24,473 nucleotides of DNA from Bryobacterales bacterium. Its GTDB lineage: Bacteria; Acidobacteriota; Terriglobia; Bryobacterales; Bryobacteraceae. Numbering within the stretch: position 1 is the stretch's first letter; each line of letters opens with the position of its first letter. Below, in pieces: positions 13,075 to 22,473 of the stretch. The translations under genes were made by a program, and so were the position numbers. Where the stretch lies: NCBI GenBank assembly GCA_003132905.1, contig PKZC01000318.1, forward strand, positions 1-24,473. Direction: 5' to 3'. The notes under the pieces were generated by a model that saw only the letters and a list, made by a program, of their open reading frames with translations, did no database searches and was not told where the DNA came from.

Positions 13075-14406
13075 ATGCTTGTTCCTGAGAGCGCCGTGCT
13101 AGCTCACCCCACACGTCCGGCAAGTCAATCGCAATCCCGCCGCGAGAAGTTCATGCCCGTGGTGCGTGTGGCCGCGGGCAACGCGCTCGAGATGTACGAT
13201 TTTCAGATCTTCGGCTACTACGCCACCGCCATTGCGGCGACATTCTTCCCGAGCGGTCATGAGTTCGCATCGCTGATGCTTGCGCTCGCTACTTTCGGCG
13301 CTGGTTTCCTGATGCGGCCGCTGGGCGCCATCGTCTTGGGCGCCTATATCGATCATCGCGGACGCCGCGCGGGACTGCTGCTCACACTGGCGTTGATGGG
13401 CTTCGGCACTCTCGCAGTAGCGTGCCTCCCAGGCTACGCCATCCTGGGGATAGCCGCGCCATTGCTGGTGTTAGTGGGCCGCTTAGTGCAGGGATTTTCG
13501 GCGGGTGTCGAACTCGGCGGCGTCTCGGTTTATCTTTCAGAGATCGCTCCACCCAATCGCAAAGGATTCTACGTCAGCTGGCAGTCCGCCAGCCAGCAGG
13601 TTGCCGTCATGTTCGCGGCGCTGCTTGGAATCGCACTCACATCGACGCTCACGAACAGTCAAATGTCACGCTGGGGATGGCGCGTGGCACTCCTCGCCGG
13701 ATGCGCGCTGTTGCCCTTCCTGTTCTTCTTGCGACGATCGCTGGAGGAGACCGGCGAATTCCTGGCCCGCAAGCACCACTCCACCGCGTCCGAGATCGTC
13801 AAAACCCTTTTTGCCAACTGGCGCCTGGTAGTGCTCGGCATGATGATGTCGACTATGACTACGGTTTGTTTTTACATGGTGACCGCGTACACGCCGACGT
13901 TCGGTAGCTCTGTGCTGCATCTCGCCGTCATGGGCAATCTTGTGGTGACGCTCTGCGTCGGCGCTTGCAACTTCATCGTCCTGCCGCTCTCGGGCGCGCT
14001 TTCCGACCGCATTGGCCGCCGGCCAATCCTTATCAGCTGCACCATCGTCGCCTTGCTCACCGCCTATCCCGCGTTGTTGTGGCTAGTGAGCGCGCCATCG
14101 TTTACGCGCCTGCTCATCGTGGAGCTGTGGTTCTCGCTTTTCTATGCCACCTATAACGGCGCAATGGCCGTTTTCCTGACCGAGATCATGCCTGTGGAAG
14201 TACGCACGTCCGGCTTTTCGCTGGCCTACAGCCTGGCCACCGCGATCTTTGGCGGATTCACCCCGGCCATCTGCACCTACCTGATCCACAGAACCGGCAA
14301 CCGCGCCGTGCCGGGGCTTTGGCTGTCGTTTGCAGCCATTTGTGGATTGTCGGCCGCTCTCGCGCTCTCGCCAAAGCGATTACACACAGCCGTAACCGCG
14401 AGTTGA
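13075..14406 (+). CDS. MFS symporter, citrate/tricarballylate:H+ type
   Basis: This 443-aa inner-membrane protein has about 12 hydrophobic segments and belongs to the metabolite:H+ symporter (MHS) branch of the major facilitator superfamily. Landmarks are RVAAGNALEMYDF in helix 1, MRPLGAIVLGAYIDHRGRR (loop 2-3), VQGFSAGVELGGVSVYLSE, SWQSASQQVAV, FLRRSLEETGEFL, SDRIGRRP (loop 8-9) and the late segment SLATAIFGGFTPAICTYL. From memory the pattern is particularly like CitA/TcuC citrate and tricarballylate transporters, so uptake of a tricarboxylic or related organic acid is the best guess. The start is uncertain: ATG 13075 is listed, GTG 13096 has GAGAG upstream, and ATG 13153 would cut into family-conserved sequence. 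Confidence 0.9.
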   Translation: MLVPESAVLAHPTRPASQSQSRREKFMPVVRVAAGNALEMYDFQIFGYYATAIAATFFPSGHEFASLMLALATFGAGFLMRPLGAIVLGAYIDHRGRRAGLLLTLALMGFGTLAVACLPGYAILGIAAPLLVLVGRLVQGFSAGVELGGVSVYLSEIAPPNRKGFYVSWQSASQQVAVMFAALLGIALTSTLTNSQMSRWGWRVALLAGCALLPFLFFLRRSLEETGEFLARKHHSTASEIVKTLFANWRLVVLGMMMSTMTTVCFYMVTAYTPTFGSSVLHLAVMGNLVVTLCVGACNFIVLPLSGALSDRIGRRPILISCTIVALLTAYPALLWLVSAPSFTRLLIVELWFSLFYATYNGAMAVFLTEIMPVEVRTSGFSLAYSLATAIFGGFTPAICTYLIHRTGNRAVPGLWLSFAAICGLSAALALSPKRLHTAVTAS

Positions 14407-14432
14407 TATCCTGCACTCTGGGAGGTGACCCC

Positions 14433-14945
14433 GTGGTCCCTGGTTTTCGTTTCGCTTTTGTTGCAGGATTTTTAGCCGCCACGCCGCTGATGGCGCAACA
14501 AAGCCCTGCCGCTCAAACATCGGTGGCCATCGCGGGGAAAACGATTCGCATCGACTATTCGGCGCCGTCCATGCGCGGGCGAAAAATCTTCGGTGGCCTG
14601 GAACCTTATGGCCGGGTCTGGCGCGCCGGGGCCAACAGCGCCACCGCGCTGCACACCGACGCCAATCTCGACATCGGCGGCCTCTCTGTTCCCAAAGGCG
14701 ATTACACGCTGTTCGTCTACCTGGATCCGAAGCAATGGCAGTTGGTAATAAGTAAGGCGACCGGCGAGTGGGGTTTGGATTATGACCAGAGTCATGACCT
14801 GGGCCGCGTGAAGATGGACATGAGTAAGCCACCCAAGCCGGTTGAAACATATAAGATGACGCTCTCCAGCCTGGGCGCCAACAAAGCGAAACTGCAACTG
14901 GCGTGGGAAAACACCATCGCCGAAGTTCCCATCACGCTGAAGTAG
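14433..14945 (+). CDS. DUF2911 family exported protein
   Basis: This 170-aa protein has a signal peptide (1 to about 21, ending TPLMAQ) and a DUF2911 domain: IDYSAPSMRGRKIFGGLEPYG (about 39-59), VWRAGANSATAL (61-72), LSVPKGDYTLFVYL (83-96), then GEWGLDYD. Length is normal for the family. The start is a GTG at 14433, chosen because a very strong GGAGGTGA begins 12 nt upstream and the signal peptide follows; upstream ATGs lie inside the transporter gene. It follows the MFS gene by 26 nt and may be co-transcribed. The function of DUF2911 is not established; it is common in exported proteins of Bacteroidota and Acidobacteriota. Confidence 0.9.
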   Translation: MVPGFRFAFVAGFLAATPLMAQQSPAAQTSVAIAGKTIRIDYSAPSMRGRKIFGGLEPYGRVWRAGANSATALHTDANLDIGGLSVPKGDYTLFVYLDPKQWQLVISKATGEWGLDYDQSHDLGRVKMDMSKPPKPVETYKMTLSSLGANKAKLQLAWENTIAEVPITLK

Positions 14946-14956
14946 CGACGTTAATT

Positions 14957-14972
14957 CAATTGTTAACAGTTG
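14957..14972. promoter_or_regulatory. 16-bp near-perfect palindrome upstream of glgX
   Basis: CAATTGTTAACAGTTG is a dyad around TTAA with one mismatched pair (CAAT against GTTG). It lies in the 54-nt gap between the DUF2911 and glgX genes, 28 nt before the glgX ATG, where a repressor site could control the glucan operon. Palindromes of this size can occur by chance, so binding is speculative. Confidence 0.3.
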
Positions 14973-14999
14973 CCAACTTCCTGCGTCTACCGTTCGGAT

Positions 15000-17168
15000 A
15001 TGTCAATCAAGATCTTGCCGGGTCGCCCGCATCCCCTGGGTGCTACCTGGGATGGTTCCGGGACCAACTTTGCTATTTATTCCGAACATGCCGAATGGGT
15101 GGATCTGTGCCTCTTCGATCAGCCCAACGCGCCTGAGAAGGATCGGGTCCGGTTGCCCGAACGAACCACCTACGTGTGGCACGGCTACATCCACGGATTG
15201 CAGCCCGGCCAGTTGTACGGCTATCGCGTGCACGGGCCTTTTCAGCCCAATGACGGCCTGCGTTTCAATTCGAATAAGCTCCTGATTGACCCCTACGCGA
15301 AAGCGCTAGCCGGGCAAGTGGATTGGTCGGCATCGATTTTTCCTTACCAGCCTGGAAACGGCGACGCTGATCTGTCGTTCGAAGAGAATGACGACGCGGC
15401 GGGGATGCAGAAGTGCGTGGTGGTGAATCCGTATTTTGATTGGGAAGAGGATAGGCTGCTTTGTCTCCCGCTAAGCGACTCCATAATTTACGAGTTGCAC
15501 GTCAAAGGTTTTACCAAACGGCATCCTGAGATTCCCGAAGCGCTCCGGGGCACCTATGCCGGTTTAGCGGCTAAACCTTCCATTCAATATCTGAAACGAC
15601 TAGGCGTTACCGCTGTCGAGCTCATGCCGGTGCATGCGTTCCTTACCGACAAGCATCTCGCTGAGAAGGGACTGACGAATTACTGGGGCTACAATACTAC
15701 GAATTTCTTCAGTCCCGACGCCCGCTATTCCAGCTCCGGCGATCGTGGGGCGCAAGTGGCCGAGTTCAAAGCCATGGTGAGGAGCTTCCACCGCGAGGGC
15801 ATTGAAGTAATTCTGGACGTGGTTTATAACCACACGGCCGAAGGCAATCACATGGGCCCGATGCTGAGTTTTCGGGGGGTGGATAACCCCACTTACTATC
15901 GGCTGGTCGGTGATAATCAACGCTATTACATGGATTACACCGGCACCGGCAATAGCTTGAATGCCCGCCATCCGCAGGTGCTTAAGCTGATTATGGACAG
16001 CCTGCGTTACTGGATTGAAGAAATGCACGTGGACGGCTTCCGTTTCGATCTGGCGTCCACGCTGGCTCGCGAGCTGCACGACGTGGATCGCCTGTCTGCG
16101 TTCTTCGACATCATTCATCAGGATCCTGTGATCTCGCAAGTGAAATTAATCGCCGAACCGTGGGACGTGGGCGACGGCGGCTACCAAGTGGGGAATTTTC
16201 CCGCGGGTTGGGCCGAATGGAATGGACGTTATCGCGACACCGTTCGACGCTATTGGAAGAGCGACGAGGGCCAACTATCCGATCTGGGTTATCGCCTTAC
16301 CGGTTCGAGCGATCTGTATGATCGTGACGGACGGCGTCCTTCGGCCAGTATCAACTTTGTGACCGCGCATGACGGCTTCACGCTCCATGATCTGGTAAGC
16401 TACAACGGCAAACATAACGAGGCGAATCAGGAAGACAGTAACGACGGCACGAACGACAATTACTCCTGGAACATGGGCGCAGAGGGCCTCACGGACGATC
16501 CGGAAATCATCCAACGCCGCGAACGGCAGAAGCGCAATTTCCTCGCGACGCTGCTGTTATCGCAGGGTGTGCCGATGATCCTGGGGGGCGACGAAATCAG
16601 CCGCACCCAGAACGGCAATAACAACGCATACTGTCAGGACGATGAAATCACGTGGGTGGATTGGAGCCTGGATAGCTGCAAGATTGCACTCATGGAATTC
16701 ACGCAGAGGCTGATTCAGTTCCGCCGCGATCACCCCAGCCTGCACCGCCGGAAATTCTACCAGGACCGTGCGATTCGCGGCACCGAGGAAAAAGACATCG
16801 TCTGGCTGCGTCCCGATGGACAAGAGATGTCCGACGAAGAATGGGGGCTCGGCTGGGTGCGCTGCCTGGGCATGATCCTCAACGGCGAGACCCTTGGCGA
16901 AGTGGACGAATCCGGCGAACCCATCGAGGACGACACGTTTCTCATCCTGTTGAACTGCCATCACGAGCCGATCCAATTCTTCGTTCCCAAGCCCCCCGCT
17001 ATGGAGAAATGGGAGATCGTGATCGACACCAACGATCCGGGGCTCGATCCCGATTCGCGCTTTTCCGAGCCCGGAACAGCCATCGACCTGGTGCCTTTAT
17101 CGCTGGTGGTGTGCCGCGAACCCAAGCCGCCCAGCGTAACCCGCTTACTTACCCCGGAACGGCAGTGA
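15000..17168 (+). CDS. glgX: Glycogen debranching enzyme GlgX (GH13 isoamylase type)
   Basis: This 722-aa cytoplasmic enzyme hydrolyses alpha-1,6 branch linkages in glycogen or its limit dextrins. It opens with the N-terminal carbohydrate-binding-like domain (about 1-130, [19 protein letters not shown]), then a GH13 barrel with DVVYNH (273-278), DGFRFD (nucleophile Asp350), LIAEPWD (acid/base Glu386) and [10 protein letters not shown] (His457, Asp458), followed by a C-terminal beta domain. Length is typical. ATG 15000 is chosen because it matches the family N-terminus; a TTG at 14970 is also in frame, and no strong ribosome binding site is visible for either. Its stop overlaps the GTG start of treZ. 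It heads a three-gene alpha-glucan operon. Confidence 0.96.
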   Translation: MSIKILPGRPHPLGATWDGSGTNFAIYSEHAEWVDLCLFDQPNAPEKDRVRLPERTTYVWHGYIHGLQPGQLYGYRVHGPFQPNDGLRFNSNKLLIDPYAKALAGQVDWSASIFPYQPGNGDADLSFEENDDAAGMQKCVVVNPYFDWEEDRLLCLPLSDSIIYELHVKGFTKRHPEIPEALRGTYAGLAAKPSIQYLKRLGVTAVELMPVHAFLTDKHLAEKGLTNYWGYNTTNFFSPDARYSSSGDRGAQVAEFKAMVRSFHREGIEVILDVVYNHTAEGNHMGPMLSFRGVDNPTYYRLVGDNQRYYMDYTGTGNSLNARHPQVLKLIMDSLRYWIEEMHVDGFRFDLASTLARELHDVDRLSAFFDIIHQDPVISQVKLIAEPWDVGDGGYQVGNFPAGWAEWNGRYRDTVRRYWKSDEGQLSDLGYRLTGSSDLYDRDGRRPSASINFVTAHDGFTLHDLVSYNGKHNEANQEDSNDGTNDNYSWNMGAEGLTDDPEIIQRRERQKRNFLATLLLSQGVPMILGGDEISRTQNGNNNAYCQDDEITWVDWSLDSCKIALMEFTQRLIQFRRDHPSLHRRKFYQDRAIRGTEEKDIVWLRPDGQEMSDEEWGLGWVRCLGMILNGETLGEVDESGEPIEDDTFLILLNCHHEPIQFFVPKPPAMEKWEIVIDTNDPGLDPDSRFSEPGTAIDLVPLSLVVCREPKPPSVTRLLTPERQ

Positions 17169-19027
17169 AATCGTACCCTAGACGCTTCCCGGTTGGCGCG
17201 GAGGTAACCGGCGCTGGAGTCCATTTTCGAGTGTGGGCGCCAGTAAGAAAAAAAATAGAAGTGGTGTTGGATGGCGGCGGCAGCGTCCTGCTGGAAGCGG
17301 AGGCGTCGGGTTATTTTTCGGGCCTTGCGCCAAACGTGCGGGTCGGCTCTCGCTACAAATTTAAGCTGGATGGAGGCGAAACCTGTCCAGATCCCGCGTC
17401 GCGATTCCAGCCGGAGGGCCCGCACGGGTGGTCGGAAGTCATCGATGCCACCGCCTTCGGTTGGACCGATAAGAATTGGCGCGGGGTGGCCCTTCCGCAT
17501 CAGGTGATTTATGAGATGCACATCGGCACGTTCACCAAGCCAGGCACTTGGTCCAGCGCCCAGGCCGAACTGCCGCATCTAGCCGAAACCGGTGTCACTG
17601 TTTTGGAAGTGATGCCCGTCGCCGAATTTCCAGGACGGTTCGGCTGGGGCTATGACGGTGTGCAGTGGTTCGCGCCCACGCGGATCTATGGATCGCCGGA
17701 CGATTTCCGGCGCTTTGTAGATCGAGCGCACTCGCTCGGACTGGCTGTGATTCTGGACGTGGTCTACAATCATTTGGGCCCCGATGGAAATTACCTCGGC
17801 AAGTTCGCCCCGCAATACTTTTGTGAAAAGACCACCGACTGGGGCGCCGCAATCAATTTCGACGGCGACGATTCCGGTCCGGTCCGGGAATTCGTGATTG
17901 CGAACGCCTGTTATTGGATCGACGAGTTCCACTTGGATGGTCTGCGTTTGGATGCGACGCAGGATATCCACGATAGCTCTGACGACCATATTCTGCGAGC
18001 CATGGCGCGGGAAGCCCGCAAACACGCTGCGCCGCGCGAGGTAATCTTTATAGCCGAAAACGAACCGCAACAAGTGAAGCTGGTGAAGCCTGCCGAGCAA
18101 GGTGGATACGGCCTGGATGGACTCTGGAACGACGATTTCCATCACACTGCGATGGTCGCGCTCACCGGCCGCAACGAAGCTTATTACTCCGACTATCTAG
18201 GAACGCCGCAAGAACTCGTTTCCTGCATGAAGTACGGCTATCTTTATCAAGGGCAGCGCTACAAGTGGCAGAAGAAGCGGCGCGGTACGCCAGGCCTCGA
18301 CATGAATCCAGCGGCCATGGTCACCTTTATCCAGAATCACGATCAAATCGCCAATTCCGCCTATGGCAAGCGCTGTCACACTCTGACCTCGCCGGGTCAG
18401 CTTCGCGCTATTACCGCGCTGATGCTGCTTGCGCCCTGTACGCCCATGCTTTTCCAGGGCCAGGAATTCGGCGCGTCCAGTCCGTTCCTCTTTTTCGCCG
18501 ATCATAGCGCGGAGCTCAACAAGCAAATTCTCGAGGGCCGCGCCGAGTTCCTGTCGCAGTTTCGAAGCTTAGCCACCCCGGAGATGCAGGAACGTTTTAC
18601 CAACCCTGGAGATCCGGCCACTTTTGAACGCTGCAAGTTGGATCAATCCGAGCGCGAGACACATCGCGAGATCTACGATCTGCATCGCGATCTGTTAAAG
18701 CTGCGCCGCGACGAGCCGGCATTTCGCGCGCAGAAGCGGCGTGGTCTGGACGGAGCGGTGCTCTCCTCCGAAGCCTTCCTGCTGCGGTTTTTCGGCGAAG
18801 ATGGAGATGACCGGTTGTTGATGGTGAACCTCGGTATCGATCTGCATCTGGATCCGGCGCCGGAGCCTCTGCTCGCCCCACCGGAAGGGGCCGAGTGGAC
18901 CATTCTATGGTCGAGCGAAAATCCCAAGTATGGAGGCATTGGAACGCCCCCGCTCGACTCCGAAGAGAATTGGCAAATTCCCGGCCACGCTGCCGTGGTG
19001 TTACAGCCCAATCTAAAGAACGTATGA
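17165..19027 (+). CDS. treZ: Malto-oligosyltrehalose trehalohydrolase
   Basis: This 620-aa GH13 enzyme releases trehalose from malto-oligosyltrehalose, the second step of the TreY-TreZ route. Domains are an N-terminal E-set/CBM48-like module (about 1-95, [17 protein letters not shown]) and the catalytic barrel with [10 protein letters not shown] (115-124), [14 protein letters not shown] (198-211), LRLDATQDI (nucleophile Asp263), FIAENEPQ (acid/base Glu298) and IQNHDQIAN (His392, Asp393), then a C-terminal beta domain. The DGNYL and NHDQIAN segments are typical of TreZ rather than branching enzyme. The start is GTG at 17165, which overlaps the glgX stop (GTGA); the longer frame from 16841 lies inside glgX. 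The stop overlaps the next ATG. TreY, the usual partner that makes its substrate, is not in the window. Confidence 0.94.
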   Translation: MKSYPRRFPVGAEVTGAGVHFRVWAPVRKKIEVVLDGGGSVLLEAEASGYFSGLAPNVRVGSRYKFKLDGGETCPDPASRFQPEGPHGWSEVIDATAFGWTDKNWRGVALPHQVIYEMHIGTFTKPGTWSSAQAELPHLAETGVTVLEVMPVAEFPGRFGWGYDGVQWFAPTRIYGSPDDFRRFVDRAHSLGLAVILDVVYNHLGPDGNYLGKFAPQYFCEKTTDWGAAINFDGDDSGPVREFVIANACYWIDEFHLDGLRLDATQDIHDSSDDHILRAMAREARKHAAPREVIFIAENEPQQVKLVKPAEQGGYGLDGLWNDDFHHTAMVALTGRNEAYYSDYLGTPQELVSCMKYGYLYQGQRYKWQKKRRGTPGLDMNPAAMVTFIQNHDQIANSAYGKRCHTLTSPGQLRAITALMLLAPCTPMLFQGQEFGASSPFLFFADHSAELNKQILEGRAEFLSQFRSLATPEMQERFTNPGDPATFERCKLDQSERETHREIYDLHRDLLKLRRDEPAFRAQKRRGLDGAVLSSEAFLLRFFGEDGDDRLLMVNLGIDLHLDPAPEPLLAPPEGAEWTILWSSENPKYGGIGTPPLDSEENWQIPGHAAVVLQPNLKNV

Positions 19028-21096
19028 CTGACCTCGTAATCCGATTGCCCTGGCCGGGCAAAGAAGGAAATCCGCCCGAGGCCGGACTTAACTGCGAATG
19101 GCTGGTGACGAATGGCCTGGGCGGTTATGCGTCCGGAACTTTGTCCGGTGTCATCACGCGGCGCTACCACGGCTATCTGGTGGCAGCGCTGCCCGCGCCT
19201 TTCGGCCGCGTCATGATGTTGAACGAACTGGGGGAGTGCATCGAGCTTCCCGGCGAACGTTCGTTTCAATTGAGCGGCGAGGAGCGGGCCGGCGATCCCG
19301 TGAAGTTGGACGCCATGGAGTACATCAGCGAATTCCGCCTGGAGGGCGGGATTCCCGTCTGGCGTTATGAAATTGGGGACATCGCGATTGAGAAGAGATT
19401 GGTGCTGCCGCATGGCCAGAACACGGCCTTTATTAACTATTCGCTACTGTCGGGCCATGAAAGCGTACGGCTGGTGCTGCGGCCGTCCATACATTTCCGC
19501 CCGCACGAGACCCCAGTCAGTGCAGAGTTGGAATCCACCTATACGCTGACGGTAGGAGAAGATCGATACGAAATATCGTCGGGAACCGATCTTCCCCCGA
19601 TGCGTCTGCTTCTGCACGGACAGGACGCCTCACTCACGGTGGATCGGGTGCGGATCGAAAAGGTCACGTACCGCATTGAGGAACGCCGCGGTTATCCGGC
19701 GCAAGGCGATTTGTGGAGTCCGGGATTCTTCCATGCCGATCTTCGAAAGGATTGTGACGCCACTTTGATCCTTTCTTCCGAGTCATGGGAAAACATGCGT
19801 GCGCTGTCTCCAATGTTGGCCATCCAATCTGAGGCGGAGAGGAAGCGTCGGATTCTTACGGTCGCTTCTCGCAAATTGGGCAAAGATATTCACGGCCTGG
19901 TGGAGGATCACCCCACCGCCGCCGAATTGGTTTGGGCGGCCGATCAATTCCTGATAACGCCGGCGGGCAGAACGGACGATGCAACGCGTGCTCGTGCGGT
20001 GGGCGACGAAGTCCGGACGGTGATCGCCGGATATCACTGGTTCACGGACTGGGGCCGCGACACCATGATTTCGCTGGAAGGGCTGACCATCACCACCGGC
20101 CGTTATGCCGAGGCAGCCTGGATTCTTCGAACCTTTTCCCACTACATCCGCGATGGCTTAATCCCCAACCTGTTTCCCGAACGTCAGACCGAAGGTTTGT
20201 ATCACACCGCCGACGCGACGCTGTGGTTTTTCCACGCTCTGGATCGCTATACCGAAGTCAGCGGCGATCGTTCGGTACTGCAGATGGTGTTGCCCAAGCT
20301 GGTCGACATATTTGAGTGGCACATGCGCGGTACTGGCTTCGGCATCGGCGTCGATTCGCGCGATGGACTCTTGAAGCAGGGCGCGGAAGGCTACGCCCTT
20401 ACGTGGATGGATGCCAAAGTCGAGGATTGGGTGGTCACACCGCGGCGCGGCAAGGCCGTGGAGATCAATGCGCTCTGGTACAATGCGCTGAAGCTGCTGG
20501 AGGGATGGCTCACCGCAAATAACGAGACGGAGAAAGGCGGCCGCGTTTCGAACGCCGCGCAGCAAGCCCGCGAATCGTTCAACGCGCGATTCTGGTATGA
20601 GCCGGGCCAGCATTTATATGACGTGATCGACGGCCCGAACGGAGACGATCCTGCTTGCCGTCCGAATCAACTGCTGGCCTTTTCCTTGAAGCACGCCATT
20701 CTGGATGAAAAGCGTTGGTCCGCCGTCCTCGACGTGTCGCGTGCCAAGCTGCTCACGCCGGTTGGGTTGCGATCGCTCTCGCCCGATCACAAAGACTACA
20801 AACCGAAATATGACGGCGACCTTCGTGCGCGCGACGCGGCCTATCATCAGGGGACGGTATGGGCCTGGTTGATTGGGCCGTTCATCGATGCGTGGCTGAA
20901 GGTCTATCCCGACGATCTAGAGGGCGCGGGGAAGTTTCTGGATGGATTCAAACCACATCTAAGGGACGCCTGCATCGGGTCCATCAGCGAGATCTTCGAC
21001 GCCGAGCCGCCTTTCACGCCTCGCGGATGCGTCGCGCAAGCCTGGAGCGTCGCGGAGGTACTGCGCTGCTGGATCAAGTGCCGGTTGCAGCAATGA
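19024..21096 (+). CDS. GDE-type amylo-alpha-1,6-glucosidase
   Basis: This 690-aa cytoplasmic enzyme is a bacterial/archaeal-type glycogen debranching glucosidase. The N-terminal GDE_N domain (about 20-240) shows EWLVTNGLGGYASGTLSG and TRRYHGYLVAALP; the C-terminal GDE_C alpha/alpha toroid (about 300-690) shows DWGRDTMISLEGLTI, HTADATLWFFHALDRY, TWMDAKVEDWVVTPR, EINALWYNAL, YHQGTVWAWL and SEIFDAEPPFTPRGC. It is unrelated in fold to GlgX, so the operon encodes two different debranching activities. ATG 19024 overlaps the treZ stop in ATGA and suits the family N-terminus. It converges with the DUF1501 gene, 22 nt away. Confidence 0.94.
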   Translation: MTDLVIRLPWPGKEGNPPEAGLNCEWLVTNGLGGYASGTLSGVITRRYHGYLVAALPAPFGRVMMLNELGECIELPGERSFQLSGEERAGDPVKLDAMEYISEFRLEGGIPVWRYEIGDIAIEKRLVLPHGQNTAFINYSLLSGHESVRLVLRPSIHFRPHETPVSAELESTYTLTVGEDRYEISSGTDLPPMRLLLHGQDASLTVDRVRIEKVTYRIEERRGYPAQGDLWSPGFFHADLRKDCDATLILSSESWENMRALSPMLAIQSEAERKRRILTVASRKLGKDIHGLVEDHPTAAELVWAADQFLITPAGRTDDATRARAVGDEVRTVIAGYHWFTDWGRDTMISLEGLTITTGRYAEAAWILRTFSHYIRDGLIPNLFPERQTEGLYHTADATLWFFHALDRYTEVSGDRSVLQMVLPKLVDIFEWHMRGTGFGIGVDSRDGLLKQGAEGYALTWMDAKVEDWVVTPRRGKAVEINALWYNALKLLEGWLTANNETEKGGRVSNAAQQARESFNARFWYEPGQHLYDVIDGPNGDDPACRPNQLLAFSLKHAILDEKRWSAVLDVSRAKLLTPVGLRSLSPDHKDYKPKYDGDLRARDAAYHQGTVWAWLIGPFIDAWLKVYPDDLEGAGKFLDGFKPHLRDACIGSISEIFDAEPPFTPRGCVAQAWSVAEVLRCWIKCRLQQ

Positions 21097-21118
21097 GCGG
21101 CTCGCCTACGCGCGCGCT

Positions 21119-22459
21119 TCAGACAAAGCCAAGCTTATTCGATCCGAAATTGGCGAAGTTCGGGAACACGGTTGCGAGCGCGGTGTCTGGAATGCCGAAC
21201 CAGGAGCAAAGCGTAGCTCCGTATTGATCGATCGACGTGGTTGGAATCCACCGTCCGCGAACATCGGTGTCGTTCGGTCCGCCTAGCTCAAACGTGGGGA
21301 ACTGGCCGTAGATCTGCCCGCCCTTCACCGCGCCGCCCAGCACCATATGATGACTACCCCAGGCGTGATCGCTGCCGTCGGTGGTTGCGGGCTGGAACGT
21401 CCGGCTGAAATCGGATTCGGTGAATGTGGTCACGCTCTCGGCCACGCCCAGCTCCTGAGTCGCCGCGTAAAAGGCAGCCAGGGCCTGGCTCAACTGCGGA
21501 TAGAGATTGTTGTGGGTCTCCAATTCGCCCGCGTGCGTGTCGAATCCGCCGAGGGAGCAAAAGAAGATTTGGCGGCTCATCCCTAAATAGGATTGCACCT
21601 GAATGATCTCGGCCACCTGCTTCAGTTGCGAGCCCAGGCTCGTGATTGGAAATTGTGTTTTCAACGGCGTGGTCTTGGCGAGTGCGGCTTCCAAGGCAGC
21701 GGCATCGGCGATGCTGTTCGCCATGGTGTTGTTGGCGGCTTGCACCAGCGAGAGCCCGTTGTCAGTGGTCAGAAGCGAAGTAAGCGCTTTCAGACGCGCC
21801 TGCGAAGTCGCGGAATTGGTGAAGCCCTTCAGCGTCAGCGATTGCCCGGGAGCAAGTGCGACGGACTGCGTCTGAACGCCTTGCCCCTCTAGCGCATTCC
21901 CTGCCACTGAAAGGAATGCCGGAAAGTTCGCGGCGTTCACCTTTTGTGAGTTGAGATAGTCGGCGGCGCGTCCTGCCCAGCCGGTGGGGCTGTTGCCCTG
22001 TGCAATGGACGTCTGCCACTGCAGCTGCTGGTCTGAATGCGAAAACAGATTGAGTGGAACTGGCGCCTGCGAGCCTTGATATTGCGATCGCGTAAGCGGC
22101 TGTACCAGGGAGCCGGTGTTCGCCACTACCGCCAGTTCTTTGCTCGAAAACATGCTGGCCACTTCCGTGAGTTTGCCGTGAAACGCGAAAGGGGCGTTCG
22201 ATACGCTGTAGACGGTAGGCGTCAATTCGCTCGCCGATAGCGCCAGGCTGCCGCGAATGGAGGTGTAGGCTTGAAAGCTAGCGTCGTCCATCGGTATGAC
22301 AGTGTTGTTGGAATCGTTTCCGCCGAAAAGAAACACGCACACCAGCGCTCGATAGTTCGCGCTACTTTGCGCCAGGGCCGGCAGCAGGCCGAATGGACGT
22401 AATGCGAGCGTTCCCACCGTAGCCGCACCAGCTCGAATAAAGCCTCGTCGTGAGAGCAT
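21119..22459 (-). CDS. DUF1501 protein, Tat-exported
   Basis: This 446-aa protein begins with a twin-arginine signal (LSRRGFIRAG, residues 2-11, then a hydrophobic stretch to about 31, ALAQ). The DUF1501 domain follows: VFLFGGNDSNNTVIP (about 42-56), LFSHSDQQLQWQ, GWAGRAADYL, SLGGFDTHAGELETHNNLYPQL and FTESDFSRTFQ...GSDHAWGSHHMVLGG. The Asp and His residues (FDTH, SDHAWGSHH) resemble the metal-binding core of the alkaline phosphatase/sulfatase fold to which DUF1501 is related. AGGAG lies upstream of the ATG and contains the stop of the upstream DUF1800 gene's neighbourhood (14-nt gap). Tat export implies folding with a cofactor before secretion. Substrate unknown. Confidence 0.93.
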   Translation of the reverse strand: MLSRRGFIRAGAATVGTLALRPFGLLPALAQSSANYRALVCVFLFGGNDSNNTVIPMDDASFQAYTSIRGSLALSASELTPTVYSVSNAPFAFHGKLTEVASMFSSKELAVVANTGSLVQPLTRSQYQGSQAPVPLNLFSHSDQQLQWQTSIAQGNSPTGWAGRAADYLNSQKVNAANFPAFLSVAGNALEGQGVQTQSVALAPGQSLTLKGFTNSATSQARLKALTSLLTTDNGLSLVQAANNTMANSIADAAALEAALAKTTPLKTQFPITSLGSQLKQVAEIIQVQSYLGMSRQIFFCSLGGFDTHAGELETHNNLYPQLSQALAAFYAATQELGVAESVTTFTESDFSRTFQPATTDGSDHAWGSHHMVLGGAVKGGQIYGQFPTFELGGPNDTDVRGRWIPTTSIDQYGATLCSWFGIPDTALATVFPNFANFGSNKLGFV

Positions 22460-22473
22460 CTAGCAGTAATCTC

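Noticed and set aside
16841..17164. N-terminal extension of TreZ reading back into glgX
   Set aside because: The extension is translated from glgX coding sequence in another frame; the GTG at 17165 overlapping the glgX stop gives the normal TreZ N-terminus.
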